Assembly (NCBI GenBank): GCA_014804645.1
Contig: JAAUZI010000022.1
Coordinates: forward strand, 1 to 61,655
DNA length: 61,655 nucleotides
Source: Lachnospiraceae bacterium
GTDB lineage: Bacteria; Bacillota; Clostridia; Lachnospirales; Lachnospiraceae
Direction: 5' to 3'
Below the pieces are notes generated by a model that saw only the letters and a program-made list of their open reading frames with translations, had not been told where the DNA came from and did no database searches. Shown in pieces: positions 52,629 through 60,749 of the stretch (within the stretch, counting starts at the first letter, position 1; each line of letters begins with the position of its first letter). Both the position numbers and the translations under genes were made by a program.

Positions 52629-53933
52629 TCACTCAGATAACAACCTTTGTGCGATGGCATTGCAGGCGTTATAGATATTCTCGGGTTTGTCACCCACATT
52701 GAACATGCCGTCTTTGTACAGAATCTTGCCGCCCACTATGGTCATTTTCACATTGGCCTTGCTGCCGCTGTAGACCACGTTCTTGGGGATATTGTGAATG
52801 GGCTGCATATTGGGCTGGTGCAAATCCAGCAGGATCATATCCGCCAGCTTTCCCTTGGCCAGCACATCCGCCCTGTTAAGACGCATGGCTTTTGCCCCGT
52901 TCACCGTAGCCATTCGTAGTACCTCCATGGCGTCCACGCTCGATGCGTCCATCTCCCGCAGCTTGGACAGACCGGATACCAGAAACATCTCTCTGAACAT
53001 GTCCAGCGCATTGTTGCTGCCGGCTCCGTCGGTACCGATAGCTACCGGGATCTGATTCCTGACAAAATCCATAATAGGCGCCACACCGCTGGCCAGCTTG
53101 GCATTGGAGGCAGGATTGGTGATTACGTACATTCGATGCCTGCGAAACACATCCATATCATTATCCGTCATATGAACACAATGATATCCGCCCCCGCCAA
53201 AGTCAAACATACCCAGAGAATCCAGGAAAAACGCCGGCGTCATGCCATATTTTTTCTTGCACTCCCGCACCTCGTCCATGGTCTCGGACATATGGGTGAA
53301 CACAGGAGCTCTGTGTCTGTGCGCCAATCCCGACAGCTGCACCATCAGCGCCCGGTCACAGGTGTATTCCGCATGAAAACCCAGCTGATAGCTAATCAAT
53401 GGATTCTTGCGGTTCCAGCGCACATACTCTTCCTCCACCTGATCAATGGAGGATGTAAAATCATTCAAACCGCTGACCAGCACACAGCGCATGCCCATAT
53501 CCAGGCACGCCTTCGCCGTCACGTCCGGTTTCAGATACATATCGAAAATCGAGGTGATGCCGCTGGTCAGGTACTCCAGAATCGCCAGCCGGGTCAGCTG
53601 ATAGATATCCTGATCTGTCAATCTCTTCTCCGCCGGGAATACAATGTTCTGCAGCCAGTCCTGCAGGGGCACATCATCCGAGGCGGACCGCAAAAATGTC
53701 ATTGCGGAATGAGTATGCGCATTTTTAAACCCCGGCATCAACAGATTTTCCTCACAGTCGATCTCACAGTCCCAGGAAATGCGGGGCACATTGTCCCCTC
53801 TCCACTCTCGCTCGATTTCCTCCTGGTCCGCAACATAGACTATTTTCTCATTCTTTACCCAGATTTCCCCTCTAAAGATTTCCCTGTTCGGCTCCATGGT
53901 CAAAATTCTGGCATTATATAATCTCAAATTCAT
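52629..53933 (-). CDS. Amidohydrolase, SAH/MTA/adenosine deaminase-like
   Basis: 434 aa. Metal site HxH in FKNAHTHSAMT, then GFHAEYTCD, FTHMSETMDE and IGTDGAGSNNALDMF. The tunic C-terminal beta segment is AMRLNRADVLAKGKLADMILLDL. This is the TIM-barrel deaminase group that holds S-adenosylhomocysteine and methylthioadenosine deaminases (MtaD). The purine-salvage neighbours, punA and a purine permease, support an adenine-nucleoside deaminase. Exact substrate cannot be read from sequence. Confidence 0.87.
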   Translation of the reverse strand: MNLRLYNARILTMEPNREIFRGEIWVKNEKIVYVADQEEIEREWRGDNVPRISWDCEIDCEENLLMPGFKNAHTHSAMTFLRSASDDVPLQDWLQNIVFPAEKRLTDQDIYQLTRLAILEYLTSGITSIFDMYLKPDVTAKACLDMGMRCVLVSGLNDFTSSIDQVEEEYVRWNRKNPLISYQLGFHAEYTCDRALMVQLSGLAHRHRAPVFTHMSETMDEVRECKKKYGMTPAFFLDSLGMFDFGGGGYHCVHMTDNDMDVFRRHRMYVITNPASNAKLASGVAPIMDFVRNQIPVAIGTDGAGSNNALDMFREMFLVSGLSKLREMDASSVDAMEVLRMATVNGAKAMRLNRADVLAKGKLADMILLDLHQPNMQPIHNIPKNVVYSGSKANVKMTIVGGKILYKDGMFNVGDKPENIYNACNAIAQRLLSE

Positions 53934-54008
53934 TCCGTTTTTCCCCTTCTCTAATTTCCCCGTGGGTTGTCCTCCAATGTCGGTGCCCGTCAGGATAAAT
54001 TCTGAGGC

Positions 54009-54440
54009 TTAGTTCCACTTGGGACCGAAACTCTCAGGCAATATCTCCTTCAGAGTGTATTCCTCATAATCTTCTGCGCTTTTGCCCACCAGAATACGAA
54101 ACTCCGGCCCACAGAACTCCCGCATCACCTGTCTGCAGATGCCACAGGGATAGGCAATATCAGGAAAAACATCCCCTTGCTGCGACTTTCGTTTTCCACC
54201 CACAATGGCAATGGCACGAAACTCCCGCTTTCCCTGGCTGACCGCCTTAAAGAAGGCTGTCCGCTCGGCGCAGTTGGTAGCTCCGTAGGAGGCATTTTCG
54301 ATATTACAGCCCTGATAGATTTCGCCGCTGCCTGTGAGCAGCGCCGCCCCCACCAGATAATCGGAGTAGGGAGCGTAGGCGCGCTCTCTTGCCTCTATAG
54401 CCGCCTGTATCAGTTCTCTGTCTCTCGCCCTTTCTTCCAT
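54009..54440 (-). CDS. cdd: Cytidine deaminase
   Basis: 143 aa. The zinc site is CAERTAFFKA and PCGICRQVM; GCNIENASYGATN holds the substrate-contact residues. It deaminates cytidine and deoxycytidine. It is followed by the amidohydrolase gene and preceded, 28 nt away, by punA. Confidence 0.95.
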   Translation of the reverse strand: MEERARDRELIQAAIEARERAYAPYSDYLVGAALLTGSGEIYQGCNIENASYGATNCAERTAFFKAVSQGKREFRAIAIVGGKRKSQQGDVFPDIAYPCGICRQVMREFCGPEFRILVGKSAEDYEEYTLKEILPESFGPKWN

Positions 54441-54468
54441 GCCGACTCCATTCGTTTTTACTCAAATT

Positions 54469-55305
54469 TTATATGATTTTCCCGAAACGTTTTACGGACT
54501 CCGTCACCAGACTCTTAAACACAGGGGCCGCTTTATCTGCCGCCTCCTGTACCTCCTGATGGGTCAGGGGATTGGCCGTCATTCCCGCCGCCAAGTTACA
54601 CACACAGGAAATTCCGCAGATTCTCATGCCCATGTGGGATGCCGCCACGGCCTCCACAGCCGTACTCATACCCACAGCGTCACAGCCCAGCGTCCGCAGC
54701 ATGCGCACCTCGGCCGGCGTCTCAAAGGACGGTCCTGTAAGCTGGGCATACACGCCCTGCTGGAGGAAAATATGCTGTTCCCCTGCCGCCGCCTTTATGT
54801 TCTCCTGCAGCTCGGTGTCATACACATGGGTCATGTCCGGGAAACGGGTTCCCAGCTCCTCTATGTTGGCTCCAATCAGCGGATTGGGCGCAAAACAGGA
54901 GATATGATCGGTAATCAACATCAGGTCCCCCGCGTGGAAAGAAGTGTTCACGCCGCCGGAGGCATTGGTCAGAAAAAGGATCTCCGCTCCCAGCAGTTTC
55001 ATCAGCCGAATGGGCAGTACCACATCGCTGATGGAATACCCCTCGTAGTAGTGTACTCTGCCCTTCATGCACACCACCGGCACATCGCCCACATACCCAA
55101 AGATAAACCGTCCGTCGTGTCCCGGCACTGTGGATACCGGAAAGCCCTCGATGTCCCCATAGGGCACCTGAGCCACCACCTGTATCGTGTCCGCGTAGTC
55201 TCCTAAGCCGGAGCCGAGAACGATGGCAACCTTGGGAATGAAATCGGTGATCTTGCGTATACAGGTTTCACAGTTTTTCAGTTTTTCGTAAGCGGTGGTT
55301 GACAT
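54469..55305 (-). CDS. punA: Purine nucleoside phosphorylase I
   Basis: 278 aa. The trimeric PNP motifs are VLGSGLGDYAD, VVCMKGRVHYYEGYS, ILFLTNASGGVN, GPSFETPAEVRMLRTLGCDAVGMSTAVEA and the purine-contacting CNLAAGM. It splits inosine and guanosine with phosphate. It leads the salvage group with cdd and the purine permease. Confidence 0.95.
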   Translation of the reverse strand: MSTTAYEKLKNCETCIRKITDFIPKVAIVLGSGLGDYADTIQVVAQVPYGDIEGFPVSTVPGHDGRFIFGYVGDVPVVCMKGRVHYYEGYSISDVVLPIRLMKLLGAEILFLTNASGGVNTSFHAGDLMLITDHISCFAPNPLIGANIEELGTRFPDMTHVYDTELQENIKAAAGEQHIFLQQGVYAQLTGPSFETPAEVRMLRTLGCDAVGMSTAVEAVAASHMGMRICGISCVCNLAAGMTANPLTHQEVQEAADKAAPVFKSLVTESVKRFGKII

Positions 55306-55394
55306 GTGCGGTGTTCTCCTTTTCTTGGGATGAAGAACTGGCAGAGATGGTAATTTCTGACAAGTTCGGGGGTTGGGGTGTTACGAAGGCCACA

Positions 55395-55509
55395 GGCAGA
55401 GCACAGCGAAAATCTTGGGATTTTCGCTGTCGTTTCGCTCGTCAAATTCATGCATAAACAGCTGCTCGAGCTAGCTCGGTATCTGCTTATACATGAACTT
55501 GACTCTGCC
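55395..55509 (-). repeat. Structured intergenic element E between the zinc-ribbon gene and punA
   Basis: GGCAGAG (55395-55401) pairs with CTCTGCC (55503-55509). Inside are AGCGAAAATC / GATTTTCGCT (55405-55428), a perfect 10-bp hairpin, and a 21-bp arm pair (55441-55461 and 55483-55503) with three mismatches. The loop of that arm holds a 12-bp palindrome CGAGCTAGCTCG. The pattern, one closing stem and two hairpins, is like element D, and TTTCGCTC is shared. Confidence 0.8.
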
Positions 55510-55562
55510 CTACACGCACATTATACCCAATTTATTCCAAAAAAGCAATTCTATCTGATAAA

Positions 55563-55599
55563 AAGTTTGGGACGGCCGTTTTATTGCGGCCGCCCCGTG
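55563..55599 (-). terminator. Terminator overlapping the end of the zinc-ribbon gene
   Basis: Minus strand GGGGCGGCCGC, loop AATAAAA, CGGCCGTCCC, then AAACTTTTTATC. The stop codon (TAA) lies in the loop. Confidence 0.75.
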
Positions 55600-55847
55600 T
55601 TCTTCCATCTCTTTAACGTCGGAAAAAGTTTTCTCATCCTCTCTCTGGCTTCCTCTGGTGTTTTGCACTCTTCGCCTACCCAGAAGGGAATGCAGCTCTC
55701 TATCATTTCCTCCATGGTCTCGTCTTTCCCGAAATTTCCGTTGGGAAAACAGTATTTGCAGTACTCGGTGTTCCTGCTCCCGTCGGCGTTGTATCCGTAG
55801 TCCTCTTCTCTCATCATCATGCTGCAGCTCTGACATATTGTATCCAT
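55581..55847 (-). CDS. Putative zinc-ribbon domain protein
   Basis: 88 aa. Two Cys pairs, ICQSCSM and YCKYCFP (with GSRNTEYC between), make a short zinc ribbon at residues 5-34. The rest, ETMEEMIESCIPFWVGEECKTPEEARERMRKLFPTLKRW, is the conserved tail of the clostridial zinc-ribbon family (PF12674-like). Role unknown. It lies 22 nt downstream of the XRE-glyoxalase gene and probably shares its transcript. Confidence 0.88.
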   Translation of the reverse strand: MDTICQSCSMMMREEDYGYNADGSRNTEYCKYCFPNGNFGKDETMEEMIESCIPFWVGEECKTPEEARERMRKLFPTLKRWKNTGRPQ

Positions 55848-55868
55848 TGTATTTCCTCCACGTTTTTA

Positions 55869-56462
55869 TTATTCTTCATATCCTCCGGTAATCTCACACA
55901 CATTGTGGTCCGGGTCATAAACATTAAAATAGTAATAGCCCTCGTGAACTTTTTCGATCTCTGTCATTTCACCTATACCCAGCTCCTTGAGTCTCCGGTA
56001 CTCCCTCCTTAAATCCTCCACCCAGAAATTCAGCACAAACTTGTGGTCGCCATCTACATAGTGATGCCCCGGAAGGTTGTCCTCGTTCATAATGGCCAAG
56101 CATTTGTTATCAAAAAAGAATTCCGCAAATTTGTTGCCGCAATTCCTGGTAGACACCGCCATGGACAGCAGTTTCTCATAAAATGTGATGGATGCCTCAA
56201 AATCTCTGGCAATCAGATAGACGCTTCCCAGATGCAGTTCCTGAGGGCGGAGTTTTTTGATATCCACCTCCTCCAGAAGAATTTCATCTGTTCCCACGGA
56301 AAAAAGTCTGCTCATCTGTATCACCTTGTCAATCTCCGGCAGCGACTGATCCATCTCCCATTTGGAGACGGACTGCCTGGACACAGCCAGCTTTTCCGCC
56401 AGCTGCTCCTGGGTGAGTCCGTTGTCAATGCGCAACTGTAAAATCCGGTTTCCTACACTCAT
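55869..56462 (-). CDS. XRE-type regulator fused to a glyoxalase/VOC domain
   Basis: 197 aa from ATG 56462 (MSVGNRILQLRIDNGLTQEQL) with AGAGGTATATT upstream. Residues 5-60 are a Cro/C1 helix-turn-helix (LAEKLAVSRQSVSKWEMDQSLPEIDKVI). From about 78 on it is a glyoxalase/VOC fold: LGSVYLIARDFEASITFYEKLLSM, KFVLNFWVEDLRREYRRLKELGI and YYFNVYDPDHNVCEIT. A DNA-binding domain joined to a small-molecule fold suggests a ligand-sensing regulator. Key metal residues of the VOC part look partly kept (Glu of VCEIT). The downstream zinc-ribbon gene is the nearest candidate partner. Confidence 0.85.
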   Translation of the reverse strand: MSVGNRILQLRIDNGLTQEQLAEKLAVSRQSVSKWEMDQSLPEIDKVIQMSRLFSVGTDEILLEEVDIKKLRPQELHLGSVYLIARDFEASITFYEKLLSMAVSTRNCGNKFAEFFFDNKCLAIMNEDNLPGHHYVDGDHKFVLNFWVEDLRREYRRLKELGIGEMTEIEKVHEGYYYFNVYDPDHNVCEITGGYEE

Positions 56463-56587
56463 AATATACCTCTTTTCCTCTCTTTTTCTTTGAGTCATGC
56501 CTCATGTACATATTTTATCTATCATAGAGGAAAAAATCTACCAATTATTCTTGGAATTTTAGCAACCGCAGGTTGCTCGCAAAAATA

Positions 56588-56619
56588 AAGCCAGGGGCTG
56601 TATAGGGCAGCCCCCAGCT
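56588..56619 (-). terminator. Intrinsic terminator of spoIVA
   Basis: Minus strand AGCTGGGGGCTG, loop, CAGCCCCTGGCT, then TTATTTTTG. It follows the spoIVA stop by 3 nt. A further hairpin, AGCAACCGCAGGTTGCT, is just downstream. Confidence 0.88.
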
Positions 56620-56622
56620 ACA

Positions 56623-58110
56623 TTAAATGATAATACAGATCATGCCTCCGTTGCTGTCATTGACAATTTTCTGCATGGTATCTTGCAATTTTACCTGACA
56701 TTCGTCACCGATGGAGGCTATCTTGGTGGCAATTCCGTCATTTACCAGCTGCTCCACGGATTTTCCAAAGATGTTGGTCTCCCATATCCCCTCGCCCTCA
56801 TGGTCGGTGTTATTGATATACCGAATCAGATCCTCGGCCTGTTCCTGAGTGCCCACGATGGGCGCGATCTCTGTCTCGATATTGGCTTTAATCATATGGA
56901 TGGAGGGACTTACGGCCTTAATCTTTACCCCGTACTTGTTGCCGTGGCGTATCACCTCCGGCTGGTTTAAGACAATCTCCTCCTTCATGGGCATAACCAC
57001 CCCGTACCCCTTCATTCTGACCATATTTACCGCCTGAAGTACTTTGGAGTACTCAGACTTCATTCTGGCAAATTCCTGCAGTTTGGAGAGTAACTGGTAC
57101 TCGTCCCCTATGTCCTCTCCCACCATCTCTGTCAGCATCTCATAATAATAGGCGTCATCCGCCTCAAGCTGAATACGCACGCAGCCGTCACTTAAGGATA
57201 TCTGATCCACCTTGGTGCGTTTCACATACTGGCTTTCTATGGCGATGGGGTGTTCCAGACAGTCCCGCAGGGTGGTGTATTCCTTCATGATTCCCTTCAC
57301 CCTGTCGATCAGCTCCTGCTTCATCCGATTGTCATAGGGCAGCATTTCCACCCACTTGGGCATATAAAATTCAATCACCGAAATGGGGAACTCATACAGT
57401 ACATTCTCCAGAATTTTATGTATATCCTCTTTTTTCAGCTGCTCGCAGTTTACCGGCAGGACGGCGATCCCGTATTTTTCCTGCATCTGCTCCGCCAACG
57501 TCCTGGTCTCCTCCGAGTAGGGTTTCTGACTGTTTAAAAGCACCAGAAAAGGTTTATGTAATTTTTTCAGGGCGTTGATGGTCTTTTCCTCCGCCGGCAG
57601 AAAGCTCTCCCTGGAAAGCTCTCCGAAACTGCCGTCTGTGGTGATCACCATGCCAATGGTGGAGTGGTCGTTCATGACCTTATCCGTTCCAATCTCCGCC
57701 GCCTTGGTAAAGGGAATTTCATTGTCAAACCAGGGGGTTTTCACCATCCGCTCCGCGTTTTCCTCCATGTGTCCCGCCGCGCCGTCCACCATGTAGCCCA
57801 CGCAGTCAATCAACCGTACATCCACCTCCACGTCCTCGTTCAACACAACATGGGCTGCTTCCTTGGGAATAAATTTTGGCTCCGTGGTGGTGATGGTGCG
57901 TCCTCCGGCGCTCTGGGGCAGTTCATCCATGGCACGGGTCTTTGCGTGTTCGTCCTCCATGTAAGGCAGAACCATCACATCCATAAATCGCTTGATAAAT
58001 GTGGATTTTCCCGTGCGCACAGGCCCCAGCACACCAATGTATATCTCCCCACCGGTCCGCTGCTGTATATCATGATAGAGGTCATAAGTATTCATTGTAT
58101 GATTTTCCAT
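56623..58110 (-). CDS. spoIVA: Stage IV sporulation protein A (spore coat base)
   Basis: 495 aa from ATG 58110 with GGGAGG 8 nt upstream. The P-loop is VLGPVRTGKSTFIKRFM, with AKTRAMDELPQSAGGRTITTTEPKFIP after it and a Walker B-like VRLIDCVGYMVDGAAGH. SpoIVA is an ATPase that polymerises on the forespore and carries the spore coat. The C-terminus EECQVKLQDTMQKIVNDSNGGMICIII is the membrane-contacting end. Its presence says the host makes endospores. Confidence 0.97.
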   Translation of the reverse strand: MENHTMNTYDLYHDIQQRTGGEIYIGVLGPVRTGKSTFIKRFMDVMVLPYMEDEHAKTRAMDELPQSAGGRTITTTEPKFIPKEAAHVVLNEDVEVDVRLIDCVGYMVDGAAGHMEENAERMVKTPWFDNEIPFTKAAEIGTDKVMNDHSTIGMVITTDGSFGELSRESFLPAEEKTINALKKLHKPFLVLLNSQKPYSEETRTLAEQMQEKYGIAVLPVNCEQLKKEDIHKILENVLYEFPISVIEFYMPKWVEMLPYDNRMKQELIDRVKGIMKEYTTLRDCLEHPIAIESQYVKRTKVDQISLSDGCVRIQLEADDAYYYEMLTEMVGEDIGDEYQLLSKLQEFARMKSEYSKVLQAVNMVRMKGYGVVMPMKEEIVLNQPEVIRHGNKYGVKIKAVSPSIHMIKANIETEIAPIVGTQEQAEDLIRYINNTDHEGEGIWETNIFGKSVEQLVNDGIATKIASIGDECQVKLQDTMQKIVNDSNGGMICIII

Positions 58111-58116
58111 ATAAAG

Positions 58117-58156
58117 AACCTCCCGCCTATACTGGTATATGTATATGCGGGAGGTT
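58117..58156 (-). promoter_or_regulatory. Hairpin that masks the spoIVA Shine-Dalgarno
   Basis: On the minus strand AACCTCCCGC (58156-58147) pairs perfectly with GCGGGAGGTT (58126-58117). The right arm contains GGGAGG, the spoIVA ribosome binding site, so this stem would block translation unless opened. It could instead be a terminator for the MFS gene, but no U tract follows. Confidence 0.6.
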
Positions 58157-58173
58157 TCCCATACATGAATCTT

Positions 58174-59370
58174 TCAGTCAAAACCCGATGAATTTTTGCG
58201 CGCCGTCCCTATCAGGCAGACCAACAATATTATAGGGAAAATCGCGCCTGCCAGTATCCCTCTGTGCAGGTTGTCACCGAAGACTCCCGACGTAAGGCCC
58301 ACCAGCGTAGGTCCTCCCGAGCAGCCGATATCCCCGCCCAGAGCCAGCAGCGCAAACATGGCGGTGCCTCCCCTTTTGATGGATGCGGCAGCCTTACTGA
58401 AAGTTCCCGGCCACATGATGCCCACGGACAGGCCACACAGTCCGCAGCCCAGCAGTCCGATCCAGGGGACGGGCACCAGAGAAATGCACAGATAGGAAAT
58501 CACGCAGAGCATCGCACTGCCTGTCATAAAGCGATCCAGCTCCACTTTCTCCCCATATTTTCCGTAAAATGCCCTGGCACATCCCATCAACAGAGCAAAG
58601 AACATAGGTCCCATCAGGTCTCCCAGGGTCTTGCTGATACCCAGCCCTTTTTCCGCAAAGGTGGACGCCCACTGGCTGACGGACAACTCGCTGGCTCCTG
58701 CACAGACCATCATCAGCATAAGCAGCCAGAACGCCCGCATTCCAAACAATTCTCTGACCGTCATGCCCTTCTCCCCGTCCGCTATCAGTGGGGCTATGGG
58801 GACCCTGGCAAACAATATGCCGTTGGCAATGGGAACGATCGCCCACAGCAGGGCCAGAATCCACCATCTGTCAATGCCAAATATCCGAAAAAACAGAGTG
58901 GAAAATAGCACCACTCCCACCTGTCCCCAGCAGTAAAAGGAGTGGAGCATACTCATAGCCTTCTCCTTGTTGTCCGTGGGACAGGACTCCATCACCGGAC
59001 TGACCAGCACCTCCAGCAGACCGCCGCCCACGGCGTAGCACACCACTGAGATCAGCAGTCCTGCATAAGCGCTTGGCAATATCCTAGGCAGGATGGTCAG
59101 CCCTGCCAGTCCCAGCGCCGACATGCCATGGGCAATCAGCATGGAGGCGCGGTAACCGATCCGATCCACAAAGGTAACGGAGACCAAATCCACCGTGAGC
59201 TGCACGGCAAAATTCACCGTGATCAACAGAGTGATCCGGGACAGAGGAATGCCATAGCTGCTCTGGAAAGTCAAAAAGAGCAGCGGCACAAAATTGTTTA
59301 CGATGGCCTGTATAATATATCCGATAAAACAGGCGTTTATAGTCCACTTATATGCCTTATTCACCGGCAC
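58174..59370 (-). CDS. Major facilitator superfamily transporter
   Basis: 398 aa with twelve predicted helices. The MFS loop 2-3 signature is degenerate (DRIGYRASMLIAHG). Other motifs are GIPLSRITLLITVNFAVQLTVDLVSV, SPVMESCPTDNKEKAMSMLHSFYCWGQV and GLSVGIMWPGTFSKAAASIKRGGTAMFAL. This pattern is common in fucose-permease/unknown MFS families. Substrate unknown. It is upstream of spoIVA with a hairpin between. Confidence 0.85.
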   Translation of the reverse strand: MPVNKAYKWTINACFIGYIIQAIVNNFVPLLFLTFQSSYGIPLSRITLLITVNFAVQLTVDLVSVTFVDRIGYRASMLIAHGMSALGLAGLTILPRILPSAYAGLLISVVCYAVGGGLLEVLVSPVMESCPTDNKEKAMSMLHSFYCWGQVGVVLFSTLFFRIFGIDRWWILALLWAIVPIANGILFARVPIAPLIADGEKGMTVRELFGMRAFWLLMLMMVCAGASELSVSQWASTFAEKGLGISKTLGDLMGPMFFALLMGCARAFYGKYGEKVELDRFMTGSAMLCVISYLCISLVPVPWIGLLGCGLCGLSVGIMWPGTFSKAAASIKRGGTAMFALLALGGDIGCSGGPTLVGLTSGVFGDNLHRGILAGAIFPIILLVCLIGTARKNSSGFD

Positions 59371-59403
59371 TCCTCCCTATTGTTTTGCGACACAGATCAG
59401 TAT

Positions 59404-59515
59404 GAAAAATGCCGCAGTTGGACTTGCTGCGCAAGTCTGGCATTTTTCGGATGTGAGATTAGAACTTCTTTGCGAAATGCCCTCTGGCATAAGCAATTAG
59501 AAGTTCTTCTCACAT
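59404..59515. repeat. Palindromic repeat at the tyrS 3' end, related to the array at 1-231
   Basis: AAAAATGCC (59405-59413) pairs with GGCATTTTT with an inner GACTTG / CAAGTC. Then ATGTGAGATTAGAACTTCT and AGAAGTTCTTCTCACAT are long imperfect arms. The segment 59439-59477 matches the reverse complement of the array unit (146-184 region) at 35 of 39 bases. The right arm extends into tyrS and encodes its last residues, CEKNF. Confidence 0.75.
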
Positions 59516-60729
59516 AATATTCTCTTGAAACTCTTCTTACCGCGCTTAACGATCTTGCCCTCGCCGGCAAAATCCGCCTTGGTGTACAGAGTCTTGATAT
59601 CCGTCACTTTCTCGCCGTCCACCGTGACGCCGCCCTGCTCCACAGCACGTCTCGCCTCAGAGCGCGAGGCAGTCAGTCCTGCCGCAGCCACCACGCCCAC
59701 TATGTCGATCGTGCCGTCCCTAAAATCAGCATCCTGCAGCTCGTAGGTTGGCATATTCTCGGCATTGCCTGCGCTGAACAGCGCTCTGGCACTCTCCTGG
59801 GCTTTCCGGGCCTCCTCCGTGCCGTGTACCAGCTCGGTAAGATGGTAGGCCAGAATCTCCTTGGCCTCGTTGAGCTTGCTGCCCTCCCAGCCGTCCATGG
59901 CCTCAATCTCTTCCAGGGGTAGGAAAGTCAACATCCGCATACAGTTCATCACATCCGCATCCGCCACATTCCTCCAGTACTGGTAGAACTCGAAGGGAGA
60001 GGTCTTTTCCGGGTCAAGCCACACTGCCCCCTTCTGGGTCTTGCCCATCTTCTTGCCCTCGGAATTCAGCAATAGAGTGATGGTCATGGCGTAGGCGTCC
60101 TTGCCCAGCTTGCGGCGAATCAACTCCGTGCCGCCCAGCATATTGCTCCACTGATCATCGCCGCCGAACTGCATATTGCAGCCGTACTTCTCGTACAGGC
60201 ACAGAAAATCGTAGCTCTGCATAATCATGTAATTAAACTCCAGGAAACTGAGTCCCTTTTCCATGCGTTGCTTATAGCACTCTGCGGTCAGCATGCGGTT
60301 CACGGAGAAATGCACACCGATATCCCGGATAAACTCGATATAATTCAGGTCTCTGAGCCAGTCCGCATTGTTCACCATCATGGCTTTGCCCTCACCGAAC
60401 TCGATAAAACGGCTCATCTGTTTTTTGAAACACTCGCAGTTGTGGTCGATCTGTTCCGTGGTCATCATGGTGCGCAGATCACTTCTGCCGGAGGGGTCTC
60501 CGATCATACCCGTGCCGCCTCCGATCAGGGCGATGGGACGGTTGCCCGCCATCTGCAGGCGTTTCATCAGGCATAGCGCCATAAAGTGTCCCACATGGAG
60601 ACTGTCGGCGGTGGGATCAAAACCGATATAGAAGGTCGCCTTACCGTTGTTGATCAGCTCCTTGATCTCCTCCTCGTCCGTCAGCTGGGCCAGCAGCCCT
60701 CTCGCTTTCAACTCGTCAAATACTGTCAT
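59497..60729 (-). CDS. tyrS: Tyrosyl-tRNA synthetase
   Basis: 410 aa from ATG 60729 with AAGGAGGAAAAAG upstream. Class I motifs: [17 protein letters not shown] (HIGH) and [12 protein letters not shown] (KMSKS region). [25 protein letters not shown] is the tyrosine site, and the C-terminal S4 domain is [25 protein letters not shown]. It charges tRNA-Tyr. The last residues come from a repeat sequence. A second, different tyrosyl-tRNA synthetase gene lies immediately upstream, with 20 nt between. Confidence 0.95.
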   Translation of the reverse strand: MTVFDELKARGLLAQLTDEEEIKELINNGKATFYIGFDPTADSLHVGHFMALCLMKRLQMAGNRPIALIGGGTGMIGDPSGRSDLRTMMTTEQIDHNCECFKKQMSRFIEFGEGKAMMVNNADWLRDLNYIEFIRDIGVHFSVNRMLTAECYKQRMEKGLSFLEFNYMIMQSYDFLCLYEKYGCNMQFGGDDQWSNMLGGTELIRRKLGKDAYAMTITLLLNSEGKKMGKTQKGAVWLDPEKTSPFEFYQYWRNVADADVMNCMRMLTFLPLEEIEAMDGWEGSKLNEAKEILAYHLTELVHGTEEARKAQESARALFSAGNAENMPTYELQDADFRDGTIDIVGVVAAAGLTASRSEARRAVEQGGVTVDGEKVTDIKTLYTKADFAGEGKIVKRGKKSFKRILCEKNF

Positions 60730-60749
60730 TTCTTTTTCCTCCTTAATTC

